Below are positions 44,001 through 53,346 of a stretch of DNA of 64,000 bases, piece after piece. This DNA is from an uncultured Bacilli bacterium. GTDB lineage: Bacteria > Bacillota_I > Bacilli_A > RF39 > UBA660. The notes beneath the pieces are model-generated. The model was not told the origin of the DNA, ran no database searches, and saw only the letters and a program-made list of their open reading frames with translations. The translations under genes and the position numbers were made by a program. The stretch's first letter is position 1, and every line of letters begins with the position of its first letter. The stretch lies in the NCBI GenBank assembly GCA_934096075.1, contig CAKOLN010000003.1:1-64000 (forward strand), read 5' to 3'.

Positions 44001-44972
44001 ATGTTAACAAATACAGAACTAGAAGATATAAAAATGTTAATAAACATAGAAAATAACATATATAAAGCATATCTTGAATTAAGTACCACATTAAAAAGAA
44101 ATAATGATACTAAAAAGAAAGAACTGATTAGTGAACTAAAAACACTTACAAACATAGAAGAAAATATCTTAAATAGACTTATTAATTCAGAAAGAAAGTT
44201 AAAAGAAATAGAGAAATATCTTAAAGATAATAATTATATAGATGAATTTGTTTGTACAGAAACGGAAATAATAGATAAAAAAATAAATCAAATTGGTTTT
44301 AGTAAACTAAGACTAGCCAGTAGAATTCAAAATTTTAAATCTAAAATATGTATGCCTGAATTAGACGGAAAAATTATATCAGTAAAACCACCAAAAAGTG
44401 TATTGTTAAAATCATATATATCTAATTACTTATATGATAAAGATTTTTTCAATTTGATTACTTATTATTTATATCGAGAATTAGAAAATACAAATAACAA
44501 AAACAGGAAAGATATGTTAATAGATAAAATTATTTCACTAATATATCTAGACAAAGAACAAGAAAAAAATGCATTATCTAATGGTTTTAATTCTGATGAA
44601 AAAATAATATTAATGTATGATTGTATTACAACTAACCTAGGTATAGATAAAAATTTAGTGAGTGAATATAAAAAAATAAAAATAAGTGCTATGACATCAA
44701 TGACATTAAAAGCTTTAGTGATACCGGATGTATTTTATAATGATGAATCTTCGTATGATACAATAGAATATATTAAAGCGTCATTTAAATCATGTTGTTA
44801 TCTAGCTGATTCAAAGACAAAAGAAAATTTAATAAAACAAATAGAAATTTTAAAAAATACTCCACAAGGACAAATGTGTAAAAAATCATTTGATGTCTTA
44901 AATGATTGTATGAATGAAGTGGAAACATCTACAAATCAAATATACACAATAAAATCTTTAGTCAAAAACTAA
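44001..44972 (+). CDS. Hypothetical protein, mostly helical
   Basis: I do not recognise this 323-residue protein. It has no signal peptide or membrane segment. The N-terminal 90 residues are charged and predicted to be helical coiled coil (LKRNNDTKKKELISELKTL and nearby). The rest looks alpha-helical, with several cysteines (CMPEL, CITTNL, SFKSCCYLAD). A strong GGGGG-type ribosome site lies eight bases before the ATG. A shared terminator separates it from clpP, which runs the other way. Confidence 0.6.
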   Translation: MLTNTELEDIKMLINIENNIYKAYLELSTTLKRNNDTKKKELISELKTLTNIEENILNRLINSERKLKEIEKYLKDNNYIDEFVCTETEIIDKKINQIGFSKLRLASRIQNFKSKICMPELDGKIISVKPPKSVLLKSYISNYLYDKDFFNLITYYLYRELENTNNKNRKDMLIDKIISLIYLDKEQEKNALSNGFNSDEKIILMYDCITTNLGIDKNLVSEYKKIKISAMTSMTLKALVIPDVFYNDESSYDTIEYIKASFKSCCYLADSKTKENLIKQIEILKNTPQGQMCKKSFDVLNDCMNEVETSTNQIYTIKSLVKN

Positions 44973-44984
44973 AGATTCTTTTTA
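44953..44984. terminator. Bidirectional terminator between the 44-kb gene and clpP
   Basis: AATCTTTAG (44953-44961) and CTAAAGATT (44969-44977), then T-run; A-rich on the other side. Confidence 0.8.
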
Positions 44985-45548
44985 TATAACTTTATCAATA
45001 ATTCCATACTCTAAAGCTTCGTTACTATCCATAAAATAATCTCTTTCAGTATCATTTTCTATCTTTTTAAGGCTTTTCCCAGTATTATCACTTAATATTT
45101 TATTAATTTTCTTTTTCAACCTAATAATTCTCTCAGCTGCAATTTTAATCTCAGTTGCTTGCCCTTGACAGCCACCTAAAGGTTGATGTATCATCACTTC
45201 AGAATTTTTAAGTGCCAACCTTTTTCCTTTTTTACCACTAGACAGCAAAAAAGCTGCCATACTAGCACACATTCCAACACATATAGTAGAAACATCACTC
45301 TTAATAAAATTCATAGTATCATAAATAGCCATCCCGGAAGTTATACTCCCACCAGGACTATTTATATACAAATAAATATCATCATTACTAACTCCATCTA
45401 AATAAAGTAACTCACTCACCACTACATTACTTACTTCATCATTAATTTCTCCACTCAAAAAAATAATTCTATCTTTAAGTAGTCTACTATACAAGTCATA
45501 ATATTTCTCTCTTCCATTTTCTTCTATAGTTATAGTTGGTATAATCAT
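44982..45548 (-). CDS. clpP: ATP-dependent Clp protease proteolytic subunit
   Basis: ClpP forms the barrel-shaped protease used by ClpX and ClpC. The catalytic serine lies in GMCASMAAF, the histidine in MIHQPLGG and the aspartate in ENDTERDYFM. Length is 188 residues, slightly short at the N-terminus. AGGAGG precedes the ATG. I see no CtsR or CIRCE operator upstream. It stands alone on the minus strand among plus-strand genes. Confidence 0.96.
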   Translation of the reverse strand: MIIPTITIEENGREKYYDLYSRLLKDRIIFLSGEINDEVSNVVVSELLYLDGVSNDDIYLYINSPGGSITSGMAIYDTMNFIKSDVSTICVGMCASMAAFLLSSGKKGKRLALKNSEVMIHQPLGGCQGQATEIKIAAERIIRLKKKINKILSDNTGKSLKKIENDTERDYFMDSNEALEYGIIDKVI

Positions 45549-45653
45549 AAAATCCTCCTATAATATATTAGTGTTAAAAAACAAATTTTATACACTTAAA
45601 TTGTATAAATAAAAATTCTATGATAAAATATACTTAGAATAAAGAGGTGTTAT

Positions 45654-47303
45654 ATGAAAGACAACATAATAATTGATGTAACTGGTTATGATAAAGTATT
45701 ATTTAAAGAAGGCGGTACTCTAGAAGAACTATTAAAAAAAATAGATGCTCCTAAAAACATAATCGCAGGTATAATAAACAATGAAATATTAGAATTAAAT
45801 TATAAACTTAAAGAAGACACTACTATAAAACTAATTACTACTAATGATAGACAAGGTTCAAAAATATACATAAATGGTTTAAAGTTTTTATACATAACTG
45901 CTATAAAAGAATTATATGGTGCATCCACTGATGTAAGACTTAAACATAGTTTAGACAAAGGAATATATACAACTATTGATATGGAACTAAACACAAAAGT
46001 ATTAGATGATATAAAAGCAAAAATGCATGAACTTGTAGAAAAAGACTTACAAATAGAAAAAATAACAACAAGTAGAAAAGAAGCTATAAAATATTTTGAT
46101 TCAATAAATGAACAAGAAAAATCAAGTAACTATAAACAAATGACTAATGAAGTAGTAACTCTTTATTCATTATTAGATTACTATAACTATTTCTTTAGTC
46201 CAATGCCTATAAGTACAGGAATACTAAAAGATTTTGATCTAACTTTAACAAAAGATAAAGCTGTAATACTAGAATACCCAGATACTCTAACAGGTTCAAT
46301 ACCAAAATATAATCATATGGAAAAAGTACTAAATGTATTTACTACATACTCATCATGGGCAAATAAACTAAATGTTAACTATGTATCAGATGTAAATAAT
46401 GTAGTAATCCAAGGAAAAATAAAAGAATTTATTCAACTAAATGAAATAAAACAAAATGATGATCTAAATAAAATAGCTAATGAAATAGAAAATAACATAA
46501 AAGATATAAAACTTGTACTAATCGCAGGACCTTCTTCATCAGGTAAAACAACAACAAGTAAAAAACTATCTTTATACTTAAAAAACAAAGGAATAAATCC
46601 ATTTGTAATATCTACAGATGATTACTTTAAAGATAGAAAAGATACTCCAAAGAATGAAAAAGGCGAATACGAATATGACATACTAGAAGCATTAGATATT
46701 GATTTATTTAATGAACAAATAACTAAATTACTAAATAATGAAAAAGTAAAAATACCAACATATAACTTTATTACTGGAGAAAAAGAATTTAAAAATAAAG
46801 AAATATCTATAGAAAATAGAGACTTAATTATAATTGAAGGTATACATACTTTAAATGAAGAATTAACTAAAAGTATACCTAGAAAAAATAAGTACAAAAT
46901 ATATATAAGTCCATTTACTCCACTTGATTTAGATAGACATAATCATGTATCAACTGTGGACATTAGACTTATAAGAAGACTAGTAAGAGATTATAGAACA
47001 AGAGGATATGACGGAGAAGCAACCTTAAAAAATTGGCCACTTGTAAGAGCAAGTGAAGAAAAATATATATTTCCTTATCAAAAAGAAGCAGATGTCGTTT
47101 TAAATACTGCTCTAATATATGAATTAGGAATACTTAAAACATATGCAATACCAATTTTACAAGGAATAGACTACAAAAGTGAATTTTATATAGAAGCAAT
47201 AAGAATAATGAATTTCTTAAAATATTTCTTAGATATACCAGAAAGTGCATTACCAACAACAGCACTATTAAGAGAATTTGTTGGTGGAAGTTATTTTGAA
47301 TAG
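45654..47303 (+). CDS. Uridine kinase-like nucleoside kinase with TGS-type N-terminus
   Basis: A 549-residue fusion. The N-terminal part (about 1-65) resembles a TGS domain. A region related to the second domain of threonyl-tRNA synthetase follows (about 65-250). The C-terminal half is a P-loop kinase of the uridine kinase/phosphoribulokinase family: GPSSSGKTTTSKKL is Walker A, followed by STDDYFKDRKDTP and VDIRLIRRLVRDYRTRG. Such proteins occur in many Firmicutes and are annotated as nucleoside kinases; the true substrate is not certain. It is 12 bases before gap. Confidence 0.85.
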   Translation: MKDNIIIDVTGYDKVLFKEGGTLEELLKKIDAPKNIIAGIINNEILELNYKLKEDTTIKLITTNDRQGSKIYINGLKFLYITAIKELYGASTDVRLKHSLDKGIYTTIDMELNTKVLDDIKAKMHELVEKDLQIEKITTSRKEAIKYFDSINEQEKSSNYKQMTNEVVTLYSLLDYYNYFFSPMPISTGILKDFDLTLTKDKAVILEYPDTLTGSIPKYNHMEKVLNVFTTYSSWANKLNVNYVSDVNNVVIQGKIKEFIQLNEIKQNDDLNKIANEIENNIKDIKLVLIAGPSSSGKTTTSKKLSLYLKNKGINPFVISTDDYFKDRKDTPKNEKGEYEYDILEALDIDLFNEQITKLLNNEKVKIPTYNFITGEKEFKNKEISIENRDLIIIEGIHTLNEELTKSIPRKNKYKIYISPFTPLDLDRHNHVSTVDIRLIRRLVRDYRTRGYDGEATLKNWPLVRASEEKYIFPYQKEADVVLNTALIYELGILKTYAIPILQGIDYKSEFYIEAIRIMNFLKYFLDIPESALPTTALLREFVGGSYFE

Positions 47304-47315
47304 GAGGAAAAGTAA

Positions 47316-48320
47316 ATGATAAGAGTAGCAATTAATGGTTTTGGGAGAATAGGAAGATGTGCACTAAGACAAATGAGTGAATTAGATAATGTAAAAGTAG
47401 TCGCAATTAATGATTTATCTGATCCACTTACACTAGCATATCTATATAAGTATGATTCAGTTCATAGAACAAATAAAGAAAAAGTTACATATGATAATGA
47501 TAGCATAATAGTTAAAGATGAAGAAATTAAAATATTTAAAGAAAATGATCCAAACAATTTACCTTGGAAAGAACTAGATATTGATGTTGTTTTAGAATGT
47601 ACTGGGGTATTCACATCTAGTGAAAAATCTCAAGCACATATAAACGCAGGAGCAAAAAAAGTAATCATAAGCGCACCTTCAAAAGATGACACGAAAACAG
47701 TAGTTTATGGAGTAAATGAAAGTATTTTAAATAGTGAAGATACAATTATAAGTGCTGCTTCTTGTACAACTAATTGTCTAGGACCAGTATTAAAATTATT
47801 AAATGATAATTACCATGTAATAAGTGGGTTCATGTCTACAGTTCATGCAATGACAAACGACCAAGAAACACTCGATATAACTCATAAAAAGGGTATAGAA
47901 AGTAGAAGAGGCAGAGCTGCTAGTTTAAACATAGTACCAACTTCAACAGGCGCTGCATCACAAATCGGTAAAGTTATACCCGAATTAAATGGTAAACTTG
48001 ATGGCGTGGCATATCGCGTACCAGTAGGGGATGGTTCACTAATAGACTTAAATGTTTTAGTAGAAAAAAATCCTACAATAGATGAAGTAAATAAAATGTT
48101 CAAAACTAATCAAAATAATACAATTAAAATAGTAAATGCACCTTTAGTAAGTAGTGATATTATTGGATGTACAGAAGGTGCAGTAGTTGATTCACTTTTG
48201 ACAAAAGTACTAGATATGAATGACTATTCAATGATTAAAGTATCAGCATGGTATGATAATGAATGGGGTTATACTAGTCAAATGTTAAGAACTATGGAAT
48301 ATTGGATGAGTCTTAAATAA
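47316..48320 (+). CDS. gap: Glyceraldehyde-3-phosphate dehydrogenase
   Basis: Type I phosphorylating GAPDH of glycolysis. The NAD-binding start is VAINGFGRIGRCALR. The catalytic cysteine lies in SAASCTTNCLGP, and the C-terminal WYDNEWGYTSQM is present. Length is 334 residues. AGGAGG precedes the ATG. The central glycolytic genes pgk, tpiA and gpmI follow within 5 kb, with an unknown gene and spo0A in between. Confidence 0.97.
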   Translation: MIRVAINGFGRIGRCALRQMSELDNVKVVAINDLSDPLTLAYLYKYDSVHRTNKEKVTYDNDSIIVKDEEIKIFKENDPNNLPWKELDIDVVLECTGVFTSSEKSQAHINAGAKKVIISAPSKDDTKTVVYGVNESILNSEDTIISAASCTTNCLGPVLKLLNDNYHVISGFMSTVHAMTNDQETLDITHKKGIESRRGRAASLNIVPTSTGAASQIGKVIPELNGKLDGVAYRVPVGDGSLIDLNVLVEKNPTIDEVNKMFKTNQNNTIKIVNAPLVSSDIIGCTEGAVVDSLLTKVLDMNDYSMIKVSAWYDNEWGYTSQMLRTMEYWMSLK

Positions 48321-48388
48321 AAAAATAATAAACTTGGTTGAAAATAAACAATAAATATAATATTATTAAAGTAGGGAGGTTAAAAAAT

Positions 48389-48931
48389 ATGACTAAATTA
48401 GAAAAAGCTATGCAACAAATGTGTACACCTGGTCTATGGGAAGCAACTATTAACTTTTGTTATCAAAATTCCAATAAAAAAGAAATATATCTTTATGATG
48501 GAGAAAGTAAAGCATACAACATAATAGTAAGAACAGGAATATCACCTTACTATGTAGAAGAACTACTAACAGGAATTCAAATACCTATTATTTATCAAAG
48601 AAAATTAAAGGAAAAAGGTATAATAGAAGGAAAAATAATAAACAAAATTAATAGGGCTTATGGAGTAGTATTAAATATTTATGATAAACCATTTTCAACT
48701 AATACCAATTATGAATTTCAACATCAAAATAATACTAATGAATTTTATGGACCATTTAATAAATACTATTCTCTAGATAAAAGTAAAACGTTAGTTAACA
48801 AATATCAAGAGTTGCATCCAGATTATAATGAATTTAAATTAGAATTAGAAGAATATTTAGATAAAACAATAACTGAAATGAATGAATACATTAGAAGAGA
48901 GCAAATAATAAGATTAAACTTAAAAAAGTAA
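48389..48931 (+). CDS. Hypothetical protein between gap and pgk
   Basis: I do not recognise this protein of about 180 residues. It is soluble and charged. Visible features are MTKLEKAMQQMCTPGLWEAT at the start and a C-terminal helical part (YNEFKLELEEYLDKTITEM). The ATG at 48389 has GGGAGG seven bases upstream; the frame is open for 17 codons before it without a ribosome site. It has its own terminator, so it can be expressed apart from pgk. Confidence 0.6.
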   Translation: MTKLEKAMQQMCTPGLWEATINFCYQNSNKKEIYLYDGESKAYNIIVRTGISPYYVEELLTGIQIPIIYQRKLKEKGIIEGKIINKINRAYGVVLNIYDKPFSTNTNYEFQHQNNTNEFYGPFNKYYSLDKSKTLVNKYQELHPDYNEFKLELEEYLDKTITEMNEYIRREQIIRLNLKK

Positions 48932-48958
48932 AGAAAGTGTTAAAAACTTTCTTTTTTC
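48930..48958 (+). terminator. Terminator before pgk
   Basis: AAAGAAAGT and ACTTTCTTT with a seven-base loop, then T-run. Confidence 0.8.
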
Positions 48959-49003
48959 TTTTATTAACAAAAAATTATGTATATAATAAAATTGGTGATA
49001 TAT

Positions 49004-50143
49004 ATGAGAAAACTAAAAAATATCAAAGTAGAAAATAAAAAAGTATTAGTAAGAGTAGACTATAATGTACCAATTAAAAATGGTTTAGTCTTAGATAACA
49101 ATAGAATAATACAAAGCATTGAAACAATAAATTACTTGATTGAACATAATGCTAAAATAATACTTATGTCTCACATGGGAAAAGTAAAAAAAGTAGAAGA
49201 TAAAATGTTAAATACTTTAAAACCAGTAAAAATAGAATTAGAAAGAATATTAAATAGAAAAATTTATTTTGCTGAAGAATTAAAAGGAAAAGCATTAGAA
49301 TCTCAAATTAACTCTCTTAAACCAGGAGAAATCTTACTAATGGAAAACACCAGATACATGGATGTTCCAGATAACTTAGAAAGTAGTTGTGATGAAGAAC
49401 TTTCTAAATACTGGGCTAGTCTAGGAGATGTATTTATTCTAGATGCCTTTGGTTCATGTCATAGAAATCATGCATCTACTTATGGAATAAGTAAGTACTT
49501 ACCACATGCTATAGGTTTCTTAATAGAAAGAGAATTAAAAGAATTAAATAAAATAAAAAAAGATAAAAAAACTTTCATACTAGGTGGATCTAAAGTTAGT
49601 GATAAAATAGGCATAATAAAAAATCTAATGGACAACACCGACAAATTCTTAATTGGAGGTGCTATGTGTGCAACATTCCTAACTGCGAATGGTAATCCAG
49701 TAGGAAGTACTTTTGTAGAAACTGATAAAATAACAGAATGTAAAAATCTTTTAAAAACAGGAAAAATAATAATTCCAATAGACTATGTAACAGAAAATGG
49801 AGTAAAAAAATTAAATGATATATTTAATGATGAACACATACTAGATATTGGACCTAAAACAATAGAACTATTCAAAAATAGAATTGATATAAATACCCTT
49901 ATAGTATTAAACGGAACACTAGGTAAATATGAAGAAGATGCATATCAAAATGGTACAAAAGAAATATTTAATTATCTAAAAGAAAACATAGTAAAAACAG
50001 TAGTGCTTGGTGGAGATACATCATCTGCTGCAAAAAAATATAACTTTAATGCATCATACATTTCAACTGGAGGAGGAGCAAGCCTAGAATATCTAGAAGG
50101 TAAAGAATTTGAAACACTAAAAATAATGGAGGAATCCAAATGA
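49004..50143 (+). CDS. pgk: Phosphoglycerate kinase
   Basis: Makes ATP from 1,3-bisphosphoglycerate. VLVRVDYNVPIKNG is the substrate-binding N-terminus (usually DFNVP). DAFGSCHRNHAST (usually DAFGxAHRAHAS), GGSKVSDKIG and STGGGASLEYLEGKEF are also present. The nucleotide site reads NGTLGKYE instead of the usual NGPxGxFE, and GGDTSSAAKK instead of GGDSVAAVEK, so the enzyme is divergent. Length is about 379 residues. The start at 49004 has GGTGAT upstream. It overlaps tpiA by four bases. Confidence 0.94.
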   Translation: MRKLKNIKVENKKVLVRVDYNVPIKNGLVLDNNRIIQSIETINYLIEHNAKIILMSHMGKVKKVEDKMLNTLKPVKIELERILNRKIYFAEELKGKALESQINSLKPGEILLMENTRYMDVPDNLESSCDEELSKYWASLGDVFILDAFGSCHRNHASTYGISKYLPHAIGFLIERELKELNKIKKDKKTFILGGSKVSDKIGIIKNLMDNTDKFLIGGAMCATFLTANGNPVGSTFVETDKITECKNLLKTGKIIIPIDYVTENGVKKLNDIFNDEHILDIGPKTIELFKNRIDINTLIVLNGTLGKYEEDAYQNGTKEIFNYLKENIVKTVVLGGDTSSAAKKYNFNASYISTGGGASLEYLEGKEFETLKIMEESK

Positions 50144-50832
50144 AAACAATAGTACTGAATCATAAAAGTTACCTAAGTTATAATGAAATAAATAAATATA
50201 AAGAAAAAATAAATAACATCCAAACTAAAAATATTAACCTAGTATTAATGCCTAACTTAGCATATCTATCATTATTTAAAGATTCTAAAATTAAAATAGG
50301 TGCCCAAAATTTCTATAGTTATAACTATGGTTCATACACTGGTGAAATACCTCTTGAAATATTAAAAAGTCTAAACATAAATTACACCCTAGTAGGCCAT
50401 CCAGAAAGAATCACCTTAAAATTAGACACATATGAAGAAATAAAAGAAAAACTATATAGAAGCCTTAACTCAGGTTTCAAAACTATTCTTTGTATAGGAC
50501 ATGATGAAAAACTAAGTACAATAAAAAAAGAATTAAAATATTACATAAAATCCTCAGACTATATAGACATAAAAAACTTAATAATCGCATATGAACCAAT
50601 ATCTAAAATAGAAAATGAAGAAGCTAACTTAAAAGACATAGAATATTTAAATAAATATATAAAAGAATACTTCATGTATGAATTTGAAGAAGAAATAGAA
50701 TTTTTCTATGGAGGTTCAGTTAATAAAGAAAACATAAATGAAATTCTTAACATAACAGATGGTGTTATAATAGGAAAACTTAGTACTGACATAAACTCAG
50801 TTAAAGAAATAATAGAAAATATAACAAAATAA
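50140..50832 (+). CDS. tpiA: Triosephosphate isomerase, divergent
   Basis: Interconverts DHAP and glyceraldehyde 3-phosphate. Catalytic residues are retained: Asn7 and Lys9 in LNHKSY, His87 in VGHPER (usually GHSER), and Glu152 in AYEPISK. The phosphate-gripping loop 6 (normally PVWAIGTGK) reads PISKIENEE, without the glycines and tryptophan. The GGS motif near 191 is intact. Length is 230 residues, about 20 short. It starts within the pgk stop region (ATGA), so the two are coupled. Confidence 0.88.
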   Translation: MKTIVLNHKSYLSYNEINKYKEKINNIQTKNINLVLMPNLAYLSLFKDSKIKIGAQNFYSYNYGSYTGEIPLEILKSLNINYTLVGHPERITLKLDTYEEIKEKLYRSLNSGFKTILCIGHDEKLSTIKKELKYYIKSSDYIDIKNLIIAYEPISKIENEEANLKDIEYLNKYIKEYFMYEFEEEIEFFYGGSVNKENINEILNITDGVIIGKLSTDINSVKEIIENITK

Positions 50833-50950
50833 AAACTATAAATACATTTCATGACACAAATCGTCATTATTAGACATAACTAGACCTTTTTCGCTATGGA
50901 TTTATGTATAATAAATTTATATAATAAAGACAGTGTTAAAGGAGAAATAA

Positions 50951-51715
50951 ATGAAAAAGAAAATAATGATTGTGGATGATAACAAGGCCTTAGTAGGTAT
51001 GTTAAAAGAGTTTATAAATAATACTAATGACTTAACATTATTAAAAGAAGCATATAATGGTGGAGAAGCATGGGAATATATAAAAGATAATTATAGTGAA
51101 ATAGATGCTTTAATATTGGACTTAGTAATGCCAGAAAAAGATGGAATGTATTTATTAGACAAATTAAAAGAAAACAAAATAAATTTAAAAATATTAGTAT
51201 TAACAAGTTACAACGAACAAGAAACAATAAGAAATGTAAGTGAATATGGAGTAAAATATTTCATGCTAAAACCATTTGACTTACAAGAATTACATAAAAG
51301 AATACAAGATATAACAAATCCTAAAGCAAAAGAAGCAAAAATAATAAATGTAGAAAAGAATAATACTCAAGCAATGATAACTAAACTCTTACATGAACTA
51401 GGAATACCATCACATATTAAAGGCTATCAATACATAAGAGAAGCCATCAATATGGTATATGATGATCCTAAACTTATAGGAGGCATAACTAAAGAATTAT
51501 ATCCAGAGATAAGCACTAAATATGGTCAATCAGTAACTCGAGTAGAAAGAGCAATTAGACACGCTATTGAAGTGAGTTGGAATCGTGGAGATTGGGACTT
51601 AATGGAAGAAATCTTTGGACACTCAGTTGATATAGATCGAGCAAAACCTACAAACTCAGAATTTATAGTAACAATCGCAGACAAACTAAGATTAGATATG
51701 CTAAAAATACATTAA
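50951..51715 (+). CDS. spo0A: Sporulation master regulator Spo0A
   Basis: Response regulator that decides entry to sporulation. The receiver domain has the acidic pocket Asp9/Asp10, the phosphoacceptor Asp57 in LILDLVMP and Lys107. The C-terminal DNA-binding domain is close to B. subtilis: LLHELGIPSHIKGYQYIREA, SVTRVERAIRHAIEVSW (recognition helix) and AKPTNSEFIVTIADKLRLD (each read in pieces). Length is 254 residues. AAAGGAG precedes the ATG. TATAAT-like sequences lie in 50911-50930. No sigma-H promoter is clear. Spo0IIA-type neighbours such as spoIVB are not here; it sits between tpiA and gpmI. Confidence 0.97.
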   Translation: MKKKIMIVDDNKALVGMLKEFINNTNDLTLLKEAYNGGEAWEYIKDNYSEIDALILDLVMPEKDGMYLLDKLKENKINLKILVLTSYNEQETIRNVSEYGVKYFMLKPFDLQELHKRIQDITNPKAKEAKIINVEKNNTQAMITKLLHELGIPSHIKGYQYIREAINMVYDDPKLIGGITKELYPEISTKYGQSVTRVERAIRHAIEVSWNRGDWDLMEEIFGHSVDIDRAKPTNSEFIVTIADKLRLDMLKIH

Positions 51716-51767
51716 TTCTTTAAATTAAAAAAGAAATGTGCTAGAATGTATCTAGGTGATAAAAATA

Positions 51768-53276
51768 ATGAAAAAAGTAATATTATTAATACTAGATGGA
51801 TTTGGAATAAACAACAGTGAATATGGAAATGCAATAAAACAAGCAAGAACACCTGTAATAGATAAACTTCTAACAGTTTTTCCACATGCACAATTAGCGG
51901 CTTCAGGAATAGAAGTTGGACTTCCAAAAGGACAAATGGGAAATAGTGAAGTTGGACACATGACTATAGGTAGTGGTAGAATTAATCCACAACCATTAAC
52001 ATACATAAATGATAAAATAAAAAGTAAAGAGTTTTTTGATAATGAAGTACTAAAAAATACAATGAACTTTGTAAAGGAAAATAACTCAACACTTCACTTA
52101 ATAGGACTTCTTTCTAATGGTGGAGTTCACTCAAGTATAAATCATTTCTATGCAGCTCTAGCAATGGCTAAACTAGAACATGTAGAAAAAGTGGTATTTC
52201 ACTTTATAACTGATGGAAGAGATACAGATCCTAAAAGTGGAGTTAAATTTGTAACGGACTTTATGGAAAAAGCAAATAAACTTAAACTAGGAGAAATAGG
52301 TACTATCTCAGGTAGATATTATGCAATGGATAGAGATAATCGTTGGGAAAGAATAAAAAAATCCTATGATGCAATGTGCTACGGATTAGGTAATTCTTTT
52401 TCAAACTATGAAAGTTGTTTTAAAGAACACTATAAAAGAGATATAACCGACGAATTTATTAATCCAAGTATACTATCAAATAACACTATAAAAGATAATG
52501 ATGCAATACTATTTATTAACTTTAGACCAGAAAGAATGAAAGAACTAATAGATGCATTTCATGATAAAAACTTTAAACCATTCAAAACAAAACAATATCA
52601 AAACTTAAAATTAACATCTTTATTTAACATACATCAAGATATTGAATATGCTTTTGATACTGAAAAACCAAAAGAAACATTTGGTGAATACATAGATGGA
52701 TTAGATTATACACAAGCAAGAATAGCTGAAACAGAAAAATATGCTCATGTTACATACTTCTTTGATGGAATGGAAGAACTATCAAGTAACAAATGTGATA
52801 AAATATTAGTACCATCTCCAAGTGTACCAACATATGATATGAAACCTGAAATGAGTGTAGGAGAAGTAACAGAAAATGTTTTAAAAGCAATTGATAATGA
52901 TTATGATTTCATATTAGTTAATTTTGCAAATCCAGACATGGTTGGACACACAGGTAACTTTAATGCAACTAAAGATGCTATAGAAATATGTGACTTCTGT
53001 GTAGGAAAAATATTTGAAGCAGCTAAAGAACATTTCTATGAACTAGTAATAACTGCTGACCATGGTAATGCAGAAAAAATGTTAACAAGAGATGGAACAC
53101 CAATAACTAGTCACACAACAAGTCTTGTTCCTTTCATAGTATGTAATGAAGAATATAAATTAAAAGAAACAGGATCACTAAAAGATATAATACCAACAAT
53201 AATAGATATATATCAAATAAAAAAACCAGACAAAATGACTGGAGAAAGTTTAATAATTAAAGAAGATTCAAAGTAG
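51768..53276 (+). CDS. gpmI: 2,3-bisphosphoglycerate-independent phosphoglycerate mutase
   Basis: Manganese-dependent mutase that interconverts 3- and 2-phosphoglycerate; the enzyme type common in spore formers. The active-site serine lies in GQMGNSEVGHMTIGSGR. DGRDTDPKSG, GRYYAMDRDNRW and ITADHGNAEKM are intact. Length is about 502 residues. The start is the ATG with AGGTGAT upstream; a GTG twelve bases earlier is an alternative. Its stop lies in a terminator. Confidence 0.96.
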   Translation: MKKVILLILDGFGINNSEYGNAIKQARTPVIDKLLTVFPHAQLAASGIEVGLPKGQMGNSEVGHMTIGSGRINPQPLTYINDKIKSKEFFDNEVLKNTMNFVKENNSTLHLIGLLSNGGVHSSINHFYAALAMAKLEHVEKVVFHFITDGRDTDPKSGVKFVTDFMEKANKLKLGEIGTISGRYYAMDRDNRWERIKKSYDAMCYGLGNSFSNYESCFKEHYKRDITDEFINPSILSNNTIKDNDAILFINFRPERMKELIDAFHDKNFKPFKTKQYQNLKLTSLFNIHQDIEYAFDTEKPKETFGEYIDGLDYTQARIAETEKYAHVTYFFDGMEELSSNKCDKILVPSPSVPTYDMKPEMSVGEVTENVLKAIDNDYDFILVNFANPDMVGHTGNFNATKDAIEICDFCVGKIFEAAKEHFYELVITADHGNAEKMLTRDGTPITSHTTSLVPFIVCNEEYKLKETGSLKDIIPTIIDIYQIKKPDKMTGESLIIKEDSK

Positions 53277-53286
53277 TCTTCTTTTT
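53261..53286 (+). terminator. Terminator after gpmI
   Basis: AGAAGATT and AGTCTTCT (one G-U pair) around a six-base loop, then T6. Confidence 0.8.
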
Positions 53287-53346
53287 TATAATACTTTTTG
53301 ATAAAATAAAATTATCACAAATTAACAAAAGATGAGGAGTTTAGCT

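Noticed and set aside
50851..50867. Short palindrome ATGAC...GTCAT upstream of spo0A as an operator
   Set aside because: Arms of five bases only, and it is not placed at a clear promoter.
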